Shown: positions 49,610 through 59,551 of the stretch, piece after piece
Numbering within the stretch: position 1 is the stretch's first letter
Layout: the number at the start of each line of letters is the position of its first letter
NCBI RefSeq assembly: GCF_023516495.1
Contig: NZ_JAMGBC010000001.1
Span: 1,698,501-1,762,500 of the forward strand
Origin: Sphingomonas anseongensis
GTDB taxonomy: Bacteria; Pseudomonadota; Alphaproteobacteria; Sphingomonadales; Sphingomonadaceae
Length of the DNA stretch: 64,000 nt
Direction of reading: 5' to 3'
Notes under the pieces: model-generated
What the model saw: only the letters and a program-made list of their open reading frames with translations
Told to the model about the DNA's origin: nothing
The model's database searches: none
Program-made: the position numbers and the translations under genes

Positions 49610-50611
49610 ATGGCCAAACTGTGGACACTCGTTGGCGGTGCGTTGCTGGTCCTGGCGCCGCCTTCCACGGCGAACGCGCAATCCGCCTTGCAATCCGCGC
49701 AGCTGGAGCTCGCAAAGCAGGCGGAGAAGCTCAAGCCGGGACAGTGGGTGTGGAAGCCGGAGATCGCGCGCGACGGTCCGGTGCTGGTGTACGTCGACCT
49801 CGGCCGGCAGCTTGCGACCGTCTACCGCAACGGGGTCCGCATTGCCGTTTCGACCATCTCGTCGGGCAAGGATGGCTACGAGACCCCTACCGGCGTGTTC
49901 ACGATCCTCGAAAAGGACAAGGACCACCGCTCGCGCACCTACGATGATGCGCCGATGCCCTACCAGCAGCGGCTGACCTGGAAGGGCGTTGCGATGCACG
50001 CGGGCAACCTCCCCGGTTTCCCGGCGAGCCATGGCTGCGTCCGCCTGCCGATGGAGTTTGCGAAGAAGCTGTTCGCGGTCACGCCAATGGGCGGGACGGT
50101 GGTCATTGCGGGGGGACACGCCGACCCGGTTAAGCGGCCTGCGGCTGGAGTTCTCGCGCCGGCCCTGGCCGGGGTTACGCCGCCACCCGCGACGCCGCTC
50201 ACCCCGACTGGGACTTTCACCTGGAACCCCGCTGCCTCGCCGACGGGTCCGGTGTCGATCATCATATCCACCGGCGACCAACAGGTTGTCGTCCTTCGAA
50301 ACGGAGTGGAGATCGGCCGGGCCCATGCCAACGTCCAGCAGCAGACAACGGAATCCCAGGTGATGACCTTCACCGGCGGCAAGGACCAGCAATGGATCCA
50401 GGTCGGCGTTTCCGATCTCCTGGGCCAGCCCGCAGAGGTCATCAGTACCGAGCGGGTCGAGCAGATGCACCTGCCGGCGGCATTCGTCGCCGGGATGCGC
50501 TCGGTGATCGCGCCGGGAACGACGGTGCTTGTCACCCAGGCCAGCGTAAATTCGGTTTCGACAGGGCCCCAGGCAACCGTCATGGAAGCCGATGACGGAA
50601 AGACGCAGTAA
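49610..50611 (+). CDS. L,D-transpeptidase family protein
   Basis: The 333-residue exported protein has a signal peptide (LVGGALLVLAPPSTANA). A YkuD domain (about residues 55-170) contains the catalytic HAGNLPGFPASHGCVRLP, with H130, H141 and C143. It would make 3-3 crosslinks or attach proteins to peptidoglycan. A proline-rich linker leads to a second, beta-rich C-terminal region (about 200-320) of unknown type. The ATG at 49610 has GGGGAGG ten bases upstream; longer in-frame readings run back through the previous gene. Confidence 0.9.
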   Translation: MAKLWTLVGGALLVLAPPSTANAQSALQSAQLELAKQAEKLKPGQWVWKPEIARDGPVLVYVDLGRQLATVYRNGVRIAVSTISSGKDGYETPTGVFTILEKDKDHRSRTYDDAPMPYQQRLTWKGVAMHAGNLPGFPASHGCVRLPMEFAKKLFAVTPMGGTVVIAGGHADPVKRPAAGVLAPALAGVTPPPATPLTPTGTFTWNPAASPTGPVSIIISTGDQQVVVLRNGVEIGRAHANVQQQTTESQVMTFTGGKDQQWIQVGVSDLLGQPAEVISTERVEQMHLPAAFVAGMRSVIAPGTTVLVTQASVNSVSTGPQATVMEADDGKTQ

Positions 50612-50635
50612 GGATCTTCGACAGTCGATACCGGA

Positions 50636-52212
50636 CTAAGGAACGAGCACGGTGTCCTTCGGTTCGGCCAGCATCTTCGGATAGTCCAGCGTGTAGTGAA
50701 GGCCGCGGCTCTCGTGGCGGCTTAAGGCCGACCGAATGATGAGGTCCGCGACCTCAACGAGGTTGCGAAGCTCGATCAAATCCGGGGTCACCCGGAAATG
50801 CTTGTAATAGTCGGCGACTTCTCGCCGCAGCAGGTCGATCCGGTGCTTGGCACGTTCGAGCCTCTTGCTGGTCCGGACAATGCCCACGTAATTCCACATG
50901 AAGCGGCGGATCTCGCCCCAGGTCTGGGCGATGACGACTTCCTCGTCGCTGTCGGTGACGCGGCTTTCGTCCCAGGCGCGGATCGTCGGAACTTCGGGAA
51001 GGGAGTCCCAGCTGGCGAGGATGTGCTTCGCCGCAGCTTCGCCGAACACAAGGCATTCGAGGAGGCTGTTGGACGCCAGCCGGTTGGCTCCGTGAAGCCC
51101 CGACTGAGTGACCTCGCCCGCCGCGTACAAGCCCGGCGCGTCCGTGCAGCCGTGCCGGTCCACAAGCACTCCGCCGCAGGTGTAATGCTGGGCAGGGACC
51201 ACCGGGATCGGCTCCTTCGTCATGTCGATCCCGAGCCCCAGCAGCTTCTCGTGGATGGTCGGGAAATGGCCGATCACGAACTCCGGCTCGCGGTGGGAGA
51301 TGTCGAGGTGGACGAAGTCCAGCCCGTCGCGTTTGATCTCGTTGTCGATCGCCCGGGCGACGATGTCGCGCGGCGCAAGCTCCGCCCGCTCGTCATAATC
51401 GGGCATGAACCGGTGCCCGGTCTTCGGGTTGACCAAAAGTCCGCCCTCGCCGCGAACCGCCTCTGTGATCAGGAAGTTCTTGACCTCCAGATTGTACAGG
51501 CAGGTCGGGTGGAACTGCATAAATTCCATGTTCGAGACGCGGCAGCCGGCGCGCCACGCCATTGCGATCCCGTCGCCGGTCGCTCCGCGCGGAGCGGTGG
51601 AGAAGAGATAGGCGCGGCCCGCCCCGCCGCTCGCCAGGATCGTCGCGCGGCTTCGAAGAGTCTCCACCTTCTTCTTCTTGCGACTGTAGGCGTAGAGGCC
51701 GTGGACGGCGCCGCTGGTGGAAAAATCCGTCGCGTGCCGCCCGGTGATGAGGTCGATCGCCACCATGTCGGGCACGAGCGTGATGTTGGGCTGCTTTGCC
51801 GCGGCGGCCTCCAGCGCCTGCTGGATCGCCCGTCCGGTAGCGTCGGCGACATGGACGATCCGCCGGTGGCTGTGGCCGCCCTCGCGGGTAAGGTGAAGCT
51901 CGTTCCCTTCGGTCTCGAAGGGCACTCCCAGCTCGGCGAGACGGGCGATCGCGGCCGGAGCCTCGCCGACGACGAATTCCACCACTTCGCGGTCGTTCAG
52001 CCCTGCGCCGGCGATCATCGTGTCGTTGACGTGTGCCTCGAACGTGTCGCCTTCCTCCAGCACAGCGGCGATCCCGCCCTGCGCCCAGTTGGTCGCGCCT
52101 TCGCCGACCCCGCCCTTGGCGATGACGCCGACCTTGAGGCCGGGCGCGAGGTTCAAGGCCGCGGTCAGCCCGGCGGCGCCGGACCCGACGATCAGAACGT
52201 CGAAATCACTGC

Positions 52213-52216
<4 letters not shown>
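50636..52216 (-). CDS. nadB: L-aspartate oxidase
   Basis: The 526-residue flavoprotein oxidises L-aspartate to iminoaspartate at the start of NAD synthesis. It has VLIVGSGAAGLTAALNLA (residues 6-23), GGIAAVLEEGDTFEAHV, RGEGGLLVNPKTGHRF, and QHYTCGGVLVDRHGCTDAPGLYAAGEVTQSGLHGANRLASNS. nadA and nadC are not present here. It overlaps the stop of the upstream ABC ATPase gene by four bases, a pairing that may be only packing. Confidence 0.93.
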
Positions 52217-53148
<932 letters not shown>

Positions 53149-53248
53149 AGCCGCCGTACCGCCGGTAAGAAAGCGGGCGGGGGTAAATGCCGCCTTAACC
53201 CTACGCGGCAGGGTGATCTTGATGTTAACTCCGTAAACGGCCGCCCAG

Positions 53249-53773
53249 ATGAAACGGCTAGGCTATCCGATCACGACCGCTTCGGCGGCGCTGCTCCTCG
53301 CGGCGCCGGCGCCGCTGCTCGCCGCCACTCCGGCCGCGCAGGCCGATGCCGGTGCGATCGTGCTGAGGCCGCTGTCGCTCCTCAAGAAAACCAACATGGA
53401 CTTCGGTACCCTCGCCACGTCGCCGGTGGCCGGGACTGCGACAATCAATGCAGTGACCGGGGCAGTGACGACGACGGGTGGAGTAACCGCTCTCCCGATC
53501 GGGACGGCGCCTTCGGCGGCGGCCTTTGTCGGTGCGGGATCGCGCAACGCGCCCTACCAGATCCGGATTCCGAAAGTGCCGGTCACTTTGACGCGTGTTG
53601 GCGGAACGGAGACGATGACCGTCACGAACTGGACGCTCGATGGGCCGAGCAACCGAAAAGTGGGTGTCAACCAGGCGTTCGAATTCCACGTCGGCGGGCA
53701 GCTCATCGTTGCCGCCAACCAGGCCGGGGGCACCTATGTCGGGACGTTCGACGTGACGGTGCACTACCCCTGA
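53249..53773 (+). CDS. Exported DUF4402 protein, copy 1
   Basis: The 174-residue product has a signal peptide ending near LLAATPAAQADA and a beta-rich mature part with the DUF4402 motifs SLLKKTNMDFGTLA, then GTYVGTFDVTVHYP at the C-terminus. DUF4402 proteins are common in sphingomonads and related bacteria, often in tandem, and look like small fimbrial or adhesin-type beta-sandwiches, but their function has not been established. The second copy follows after 121 bases. Confidence 0.8.
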   Translation: MKRLGYPITTASAALLLAAPAPLLAATPAAQADAGAIVLRPLSLLKKTNMDFGTLATSPVAGTATINAVTGAVTTTGGVTALPIGTAPSAAAFVGAGSRNAPYQIRIPKVPVTLTRVGGTETMTVTNWTLDGPSNRKVGVNQAFEFHVGGQLIVAANQAGGTYVGTFDVTVHYP

Positions 53774-53894
53774 TCTTGCCCGCCATGGTTTGCATGCACG
53801 GTTAAATTTTCGGGCACCCTTCCTCTTCAATCGCCGGTGACAGGGCCGAGCCTAATTTCTGCGCAACCTTACTCATGCGCGAAAGGAAGCCTCG

Positions 53895-54410
53895 GTGCGC
53901 ATTCTCAAGCTGATCTGCGTGGCCAGCCTCGCCGCAACCGCCTTCACCGCCGCCCCTGCAGCCGCTGCGACGCCTGCCGTCCAGGCGGACGGCAAGGCGC
54001 TCATCCTCGTCCCGCTCACCCTGACGAAGATCCAGGACCTGGATTTCGGCGCAATAGTGCCGTCCGCCGTCTCGGGCGCGGTCGTCATCAATGCAACTAC
54101 GGGCAATCGCACGATGATCGGCGGAGTGACCGGAGTTCCCAGCGATGCGGGATTCAGGGCCCGATTTGCGGGCGCCGGCTCGCCCAGTCAGCAGGTCATC
54201 ATCACGATGAACCCGCCCGCCCAACTCGACGATGGCAGCGGCAACACGATCGACGTCCTCGGCCTCACGATGGACGGCCCGGCGATCCGGACGATCGATC
54301 CGGTCACCCGCGCCTTCTTCCTCGGCGTCGGCGGCACGATAATGATCAATCCGAACCAGGTCGCCGGCATCTACACCGGGCAGTTCGACGTCACCGCCAA
54401 CTACCAGTAG
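53895..54410 (+). CDS. Exported DUF4402 protein, copy 2
   Basis: The 171-residue product begins at a GTG at 53895 behind GAAAGGAAG. It has a signal peptide (LICVASLAATAFTAAPAAA), then ATPAVQADGK, the motif KIQDLDFGAIV and a GIYTGQFDVTANYQ C-terminus, closely parallel to copy 1. The two share layout but have diverged clearly, so the duplication is not recent. No usher, chaperone or sortase is nearby to show how they would be assembled at the surface. Confidence 0.8.
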   Translation: MRILKLICVASLAATAFTAAPAAAATPAVQADGKALILVPLTLTKIQDLDFGAIVPSAVSGAVVINATTGNRTMIGGVTGVPSDAGFRARFAGAGSPSQQVIITMNPPAQLDDGSGNTIDVLGLTMDGPAIRTIDPVTRAFFLGVGGTIMINPNQVAGIYTGQFDVTANYQ

Positions 54411-54449
54411 CCCACACAGCCGCTTGTCGCGGCTGGCGGTCGACCTTAA

Positions 54450-54659
54450 GTGGCGGAGGAAATGACAGCACCTCCGCCACCTGAAACTTTCAAGGTCCCG
54501 ACGCTCCAGGTCATATGCGACGGGTCCGGAGCGGTCTCGCCCGAGCTGGGACACCCGCGCGTGTACCTGCGCATGGATCCGGCGGTGGGATTCGTGGAAT
54601 GCGGCTATTGCGACCGCCGCTTCATCCTCAAGGGGGGGCCGGCGGACACGCCCAAGTGA
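54450..54659 (+). CDS. Zinc-finger CHCC-type domain protein (NDUFS6-like)
   Basis: The 69-residue protein matches the zf-CHCC domain: QVICDGSGAVSPELGHPRVYL then VECGYCDRRFILKGG. The C-H-C-C ligands would hold one zinc. Related proteins include the complex I subunit NDUFS6 of mitochondria. A GTG at 54450 or an ATG four codons on (54462) is the start. Its stop overlaps the GTG of tldD by four bases, the first of a chain of coupled junctions. Confidence 0.87.
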   Translation: MAEEMTAPPPPETFKVPTLQVICDGSGAVSPELGHPRVYLRMDPAVGFVECGYCDRRFILKGGPADTPK

Positions 54660-56068
54660 ACCCCCGCAACCTCCTCTACCGGACACTCGATCCCGACGAG
54701 GCCCGCAAGCTTGCGGCCCGCCACCTTTCCCCCTGCGACGACGGCGAGCTGTTCCTCGAACATAGCGTCAGCGAGGCGTTCGGCTTCGACGACGGGCGGC
54801 TGAAGACAGCAAGTTACGACAGCGCTTCCGGCTTCGGCCTTCGCGGGGTTACCGGGGAAACCACCGCCTTCGCCCACGCCAACGAGATCAGCGCGGCCGC
54901 CATCGACCGGGCGGCCGCTACACTTCGGCTGCTCGACCCGGCCAAAGGAGCTCCGGCGCCTCCGCCGCAGCGGACCAACCAGGCGATGTACGGCTCGGAC
55001 AACCCGCTGACCGAGGTGCCGTTCGCCGACAAGGTCGCGCTTTGTCAGCAGATCGACGCCGCGGCCCGTGCCCGCGACCCGCGCGTGGCGCAGGTCAGCG
55101 TCGCGCTGAGAGGCAGCTGGCGGGTCATCGAAATCCTTCGGGCCGACGGCTTTGCCGTTTCCGACGTTCGGCCTTTGGTGCAGCTGATGGTGCAGATCGT
55201 CACCGCCGACGGCGACCGGCGCGAAACCGGCATGTTCGGCCTCGGCGGCCGGCACCTTTACGACAATCTGTTGGATCCGGCAGTGTGGAACCGCTGCATC
55301 GACGAAGCCTTGCGGCAGGCGCTGACCAACCTCGGGTCGGTTGCTGCGCCCGCGGGCGAAATGCCGGTCGTTCTCGGCTCCGGCTGGTGCGGCGTTCTCC
55401 TCCATGAGGCGATCGGCCACGGGCTCGAAGGCGACTTCAACCGCAAGGGAACGTCCGCCTTCAGCGGCCGAATCGGGGACCGCGTGGCGGCCCCCGGAGT
55501 GACCGTGGTCGACGACGGGGCGATGGAGCAGCTTCGCGGATCGCTGACGATCGACGACGAAGGCACGCCGACCCGCCGCAACGTCCTGATCGAGGACGGC
55601 ATCCTGAAGGGCTATCTGCAGGACCGGCTCAATGCCCGGCTGATGGGAATGGAGCCGACGGGCAGCGGCCGCCGCGAAAGCTTCGCCCACGCGCCGATGC
55701 CGCGGATGACCAACACCTTCATGCTCGCCGGCAACGACGATCCGGGCGAGCTGCTAAGCCGCGTAAAGGATGGCATTTACGCGACCAGCTTCGGCGGCGG
55801 GCAAGTCGACATCACCAGCGGCAAGTTCGTCTTCAGCTGCACCGAGGCCTATCGGATACGCAACGGCAAGGTCGCCGAGCCCGTCAAGGGCGCAACCCTG
55901 ATCGGGGACGGGCCGACGGTGCTGACGCGCATCAAGGGCATCGGCAACGACTTCGCGCTCGACGAAGGAATCGGCGTTTGCGGCAAGGGCGGCCAATCGG
56001 TGCCCGCCGGAGTCGGACAGCCCTCGCTCCTGGTGGACGGGCTTACGGTGGGCGGAACCGCCGCGTGA
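54656..56068 (+). CDS. tldD: Metalloprotease TldD
   Basis: The 470-residue protein is a TldD subunit of the TldD/TldE heterodimeric protease, which degrades unfolded peptides and matures some modified peptides. The zinc motif HEAIGHGLEGDFNRKG (HExxxH type) and C-terminal GTGNDFALDEGIGVCGKGGQ-like glycine-rich stretch are typical. The GTG at 54656 overlaps the zf-CHCC stop. TldE is not encoded next to it here. Confidence 0.94.
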   Translation: MNPRNLLYRTLDPDEARKLAARHLSPCDDGELFLEHSVSEAFGFDDGRLKTASYDSASGFGLRGVTGETTAFAHANEISAAAIDRAAATLRLLDPAKGAPAPPPQRTNQAMYGSDNPLTEVPFADKVALCQQIDAAARARDPRVAQVSVALRGSWRVIEILRADGFAVSDVRPLVQLMVQIVTADGDRRETGMFGLGGRHLYDNLLDPAVWNRCIDEALRQALTNLGSVAAPAGEMPVVLGSGWCGVLLHEAIGHGLEGDFNRKGTSAFSGRIGDRVAAPGVTVVDDGAMEQLRGSLTIDDEGTPTRRNVLIEDGILKGYLQDRLNARLMGMEPTGSGRRESFAHAPMPRMTNTFMLAGNDDPGELLSRVKDGIYATSFGGGQVDITSGKFVFSCTEAYRIRNGKVAEPVKGATLIGDGPTVLTRIKGIGNDFALDEGIGVCGKGGQSVPAGVGQPSLLVDGLTVGGTAA

Positions 56069-56607
56069 GCGCTGGCGGCTGGCGCTCCGACGTTCTCAAA
56101 TTCTGGTTCGGCTTGTCCAAGGAGCAATGGTGGCGCGGCCCGCCCGAGCTCGACGAGCAGGTCCGCGAGCGGTTCCTCGACCTGTGGAAAGACAAGCGGC
56201 AGCTCCCCGCCCACTGCTTCCTCGACGATCCGCTGACGGCGCTGGCGGGGGTCATCCTGTTCGACCAGTTCCCGCGCAACATGTTCCGCGGCCACGCCGA
56301 GCAATTCGCCACCGATCCGCTGGCGATTGCCATCGCCAGGGGCGCCATCGAACGGCAACTTGACGAGCAGCTGGAGCCGGCGGAGCGCGGCTTCCTCTAC
56401 ATGCCGTTCCAGCACAGCGAAAAGCTCGAGGACCAGGACCGGGCGATCCTGCTGTTTACGGCGCTCGGCGACTGCGAACAGCTGGATTATGCGAAGAAGC
56501 ACCGCGACGTCATCGCCCGCTTCGGCCGCTTCCCGCACCGCAATGCAATGCTCGGACGCAGGCCCAGGGCTGACGAGATCGCAGTCGGCGACGTCGTGCC
56601 CTGGTGA
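56065..56607 (+). CDS. DUF924 family protein
   Basis: The 180-residue protein starts with a GTG at 56065 overlapping the tldD stop. Its features are LKFWFGLSKEQWW, FDQFPRNMFRG, and RGFLYMPFQHSEKLEDQD, followed by HRDVIARFGRFPHRNAMLGR. All are classic DUF924 motifs in a helical, TPR-like fold. The function is unknown. The histidine/aspartate-rich pattern has suggested a possible ligand-binding pocket in this family, but no activity is established. Confidence 0.9.
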   Translation: MSAGGWRSDVLKFWFGLSKEQWWRGPPELDEQVRERFLDLWKDKRQLPAHCFLDDPLTALAGVILFDQFPRNMFRGHAEQFATDPLAIAIARGAIERQLDEQLEPAERGFLYMPFQHSEKLEDQDRAILLFTALGDCEQLDYAKKHRDVIARFGRFPHRNAMLGRRPRADEIAVGDVVPW

Positions 56608-56813
56608 GCGGGCTCGCCGTAGCAGGACGGTTCAACTGGCCTTACCAGGCCGAGCTATTCCGCCTCTTTCTGGGAAGCCACGGCGTGGAAGCGGTCGTGT
56701 TCGACACGCAAAGTGCCGGCTATTCGGAAGGCGCTCTGGTGGGCACTCGCGTCATGGTTCTGGAGGAGGATCTGGACGAGGCCCGGCGGCTGCTGGAGGA
56801 GTACCAGCCCTAG
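56604..56813 (+). CDS. DUF2007 domain protein
   Basis: The 69-residue protein matches DUF2007 (putative signal-transducing protein): FNWPYQAELFRLFLGSHGVEAVVFD, then VMVLEEDLDEARRLLEEY. It is a small ferredoxin-like fold of unknown function. Its GTG overlaps the DUF924 stop by four bases (GTGA), and its stop overlaps that of the converging phosphatase-like gene. Confidence 0.85.
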   Translation: MSGLAVAGRFNWPYQAELFRLFLGSHGVEAVVFDTQSAGYSEGALVGTRVMVLEEDLDEARRLLEEYQP

Positions 56814-57214
56814 AGCAGGTGGGCGACCGGCGAGAGGTCGAAGCCGGCGCCGGAAACCGCCCGCTCGATTTCCTCGACGCTTGCACCTTGGCCTCGCCGA
56901 GCCACCGCCCAGGTGAGTGCGGAGCGATTGCCCGAGCGGCAATATGCGAGCAGCTTGCCCTCGGCGGCGTCCATCGCCTCCTGCATCGACTGGACGTCGG
57001 CAGGACCGATTCCGCGGATGATCGGGACATGCCGGAACTGCAGTCCGTGCTGCTCGGCGGCGCTTTCGATTTCGGCCGCGGACGGCTGGCCGGGATCCTC
57101 TCCGTCCGGGCGGTTGCAAACGATCATCGTCACACCCGACGCCTTCAGCGCAGGAAGGTCAGCGGGATTGATCTGCCCGCTGACCAGGGTCCTGTCGTCG
57201 AGCTCGCGGATCAT
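56810..57214 (-). CDS. TIGR01244 family phosphatase/sulfurtransferase-like protein
   Basis: The 134-residue protein shows the TIGR01244 pattern: VSGQINPADLPALKASGV, NRPDGEDPGQP and the P-loop YCRSGNRSALTWA. It resembles the phosphatase-like domain fused to some beta-lactamase-like hydrolases and is related to dual-specificity phosphatases. The catalytic cysteine at about 92 is present. Its ATG overlaps the stop of the upstream M3 peptidase gene (ATGA), so the two are coupled; substrate unknown. Confidence 0.85.
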   Translation of the reverse strand: MIRELDDRTLVSGQINPADLPALKASGVTMIVCNRPDGEDPGQPSAAEIESAAEQHGLQFRHVPIIRGIGPADVQSMQEAMDAAEGKLLAYCRSGNRSALTWAVARRGQGASVEEIERAVSGAGFDLSPVAHLL

Positions 57215-59448
57215 CCCCGCTCGGGCTGCGTCGCCGGCTCCGGCGTCGGCGCAGGAGCAGGAGCAGGTGCGGGTTGTGCGGCCGGCATCGCCGCCGGAGG
57301 CGCTTCCGAGCCGGCCGTCAGCCCGTAATATTCGAGGTAGGGCTGGATGTCCGGATCGCGCCCGGTGAACCCGCGATACATTTCCGCGAGGTCGAGCGTG
57401 TTGCCGCGCGACAGCACCATGTCGCGGAAGCGCTGACCGTTCTCGCGGGTCAGGCCGCCGTGGCTCTCGAACCACTGGGCCGCATCCTCTGCGAGCATCC
57501 GGGTCCACGGGTAGGCGTAATAGCCGGCCGCATAGCCCCCGCCCCAGATGTGGGCGAAATAGCTCGTTCGGTAGCGGGGCGGCACGTGTGCCGTGTCGTA
57601 TCCGCTGGCGGCAAGCGCCTGGGCCTCGAACTTGTCGACATCCTGCCTGGGAGCGTCCGCCCCGAGCGAGTGCCAATCGAGGTCGAGCCGCGCCGCCTCC
57701 AGGACTTCGCCATTGTCGAAGCCCTGGTTGAAGGTGCGCGAACGCTTGATCTTGTCGACCAGCGCCTGGGGGATCGTCTGCCCGGTCTGGTAGTGGACGG
57801 CGTAGTGCGGGAGCACCTTCGGATCGAGCGCCCAATGCTCGTTGAACTGCGACGGGAACTCGACGAAGTCCCGGGCGACGTTGGTTCCCGAAAGCGTCGG
57901 ATAGGTCTCCGCTGCGAACAAGCCGTGGAGAGCATGGCCGAACTCGTGGAACATGGTCGTCACGTCGTCCCAGCTGATCAGCGCCGGCTGTCCGGGCGCG
58001 GGCTTGGTGAAGTTGGCGACGTTGTAGATCACCGGCTTCGTGCCGCGCAGGTACGACTGGTTGACCAGGTTGGACATCCAGGCGCCGCCGCCCTTGTTGT
58101 CGCGCTTCCAGTAATCGAAATACATCAGCGCCATCGACTTCCCGTCGGAGTCGAAGACCTCATAGGTCATCATGTCCGGATTCCAGGTCGGAAGGTCTTT
58201 CCGCTCCTTGAACGTGATCCCGTAGAGCTGGTTCGCGGCAAAGAAGACGCCGTCGTTGAGAACCTTGTGGATCTCGAAATATGGCTTCAGCTCGTCCTGG
58301 TTGAGGTCGTAGCGCTGCTTGCGGATCTGCTCGGCGTAATGGTTCCAGTCCGCAGCCGTCGGAGTGAAGTCGGCGCCCTGCGACTTGGCCAGCGCCACGA
58401 TGTCCGCCCACTCCTGCCTCTGCTTGGCCGCGGTCGCCGGAGCGAGCCGGGTGAGGAAGCCGAGCGCCGTCGCGCGATCCTTCGCCATCTGGTCCGACAA
58501 AGTGTAGTTCGCATAATTGTCGAAACCGAGAAGCGCCGCCTTCTGGGCGCGGAGCTGGGCAAGCTCGCTGACCAGGTTGCGGGTGTCGTTCTTGTCGCCG
58601 TGCTCGGCCCGGTTGATGCTCGCGTCGAACAAGGCCTGGCGGGTCGCGTGGCTGGACAGCGAGGTCGCTGCGGGCTGCCGGGTCGTGTTCTGAAGCGGGA
58701 GAACGTAGCCGTCGAGCTTGCGGTCCTTCGCCGCCTGGGCAGCGGCCGCGATCTCGGCTTCGGACATTCCGGCGAGCGCCGCCTTGTCGGTAACGTGGAC
58801 CGCGCCGGCCTTGGTCGCTGCAAGCAGCGTCTGGCTGAACTCGGTCGAAAGCGTGCTCAGCCGCTCGTTCATCTGCTTGAGCTGGGTCTGCTTCTCCGGC
58901 GACAGCTGGGCGCCGGCCTTGATGAACTGCTTGTAATAGACGTCGAGGAGCTTCGCCTGCTCGGGGTTGAGGTTCAGGCTAGCCTGGTTGTCGTGGAGGG
59001 TCTTCACACGGGCGAAGAGCGGACGGTTGAGATAGATATAGTCGTTGTGCGCCGCGAGAAGCGGGGAGGTCTTGGTCTCGATATCCTGGAGCGTGTCGTT
59101 GGTGTTCGCCCCGCTGACCGCGAAGAAGGCGAGCGCCGCGCGCTCCAGCAGCTGCCCGGACCGCTCGAGCGGAACCAGCGTGTTGTTGAAGGTGGGCGGC
59201 GCCGGGTTGTTGGCGATCTGCGCCACCTCGCGCTTCTGCGCGGCCATCCCGGCCATCAGCGCGGGCAGGTAATCGCTGTCCTTGATCTTGGAGAAGTCGG
59301 GGGTCTGAAGGTAGAGCGTGCTCGGCTTGGCGAACGGATTGGACGCCGGAAGCGCCGTCGACGAAGCGGCGGTCTTCGCAGGTGCCGCGAAGGCCGGGCT
59401 GACAATCAGTGCGGTGGCTGCGGTGGTCAGAAGAAGCGTGCGGAGCAT
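57211..59448 (-). CDS. Exported M3 family metallopeptidase (Dcp-like)
   Basis: The 745-residue enzyme has a signal peptide (LLTTAATALIVSPAFA), so it acts in the periplasm. The zinc motif FHEFGHALHGLFA lies around residue 500, with the third ligand some 27 residues later. The closest family is peptidyl-dipeptidase Dcp, which releases dipeptides from the C-terminus of oligopeptides. A low-complexity proline/alanine tail (APAPAPAPTPEPA) follows the catalytic domain. Two GANTC sites lie in its upstream gap (59471 and 59483). Confidence 0.92.
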   Translation of the reverse strand: MLRTLLLTTAATALIVSPAFAAPAKTAASSTALPASNPFAKPSTLYLQTPDFSKIKDSDYLPALMAGMAAQKREVAQIANNPAPPTFNNTLVPLERSGQLLERAALAFFAVSGANTNDTLQDIETKTSPLLAAHNDYIYLNRPLFARVKTLHDNQASLNLNPEQAKLLDVYYKQFIKAGAQLSPEKQTQLKQMNERLSTLSTEFSQTLLAATKAGAVHVTDKAALAGMSEAEIAAAAQAAKDRKLDGYVLPLQNTTRQPAATSLSSHATRQALFDASINRAEHGDKNDTRNLVSELAQLRAQKAALLGFDNYANYTLSDQMAKDRATALGFLTRLAPATAAKQRQEWADIVALAKSQGADFTPTAADWNHYAEQIRKQRYDLNQDELKPYFEIHKVLNDGVFFAANQLYGITFKERKDLPTWNPDMMTYEVFDSDGKSMALMYFDYWKRDNKGGGAWMSNLVNQSYLRGTKPVIYNVANFTKPAPGQPALISWDDVTTMFHEFGHALHGLFAAETYPTLSGTNVARDFVEFPSQFNEHWALDPKVLPHYAVHYQTGQTIPQALVDKIKRSRTFNQGFDNGEVLEAARLDLDWHSLGADAPRQDVDKFEAQALAASGYDTAHVPPRYRTSYFAHIWGGGYAAGYYAYPWTRMLAEDAAQWFESHGGLTRENGQRFRDMVLSRGNTLDLAEMYRGFTGRDPDIQPYLEYYGLTAGSEAPPAAMPAAQPAPAPAPAPTPEPATQPERG

Positions 59449-59551
59449 GGACTATCCTTCGTTGGCATTCGATTCCGGTTGAGACTCGGGTCGTTTCGCA
59501 AGGCTGAATGGCCGGTATTGCGCCGGAAATCTATGGCGCGACGACTTTAGG

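Noticed and set aside
57274-59550. 758-residue plus-strand reading frame opposite the M3 peptidase gene
   Set aside because: The minus-strand gene has a zinc motif and signal peptide; the opposite frame is arginine- and valine-rich without any motif.
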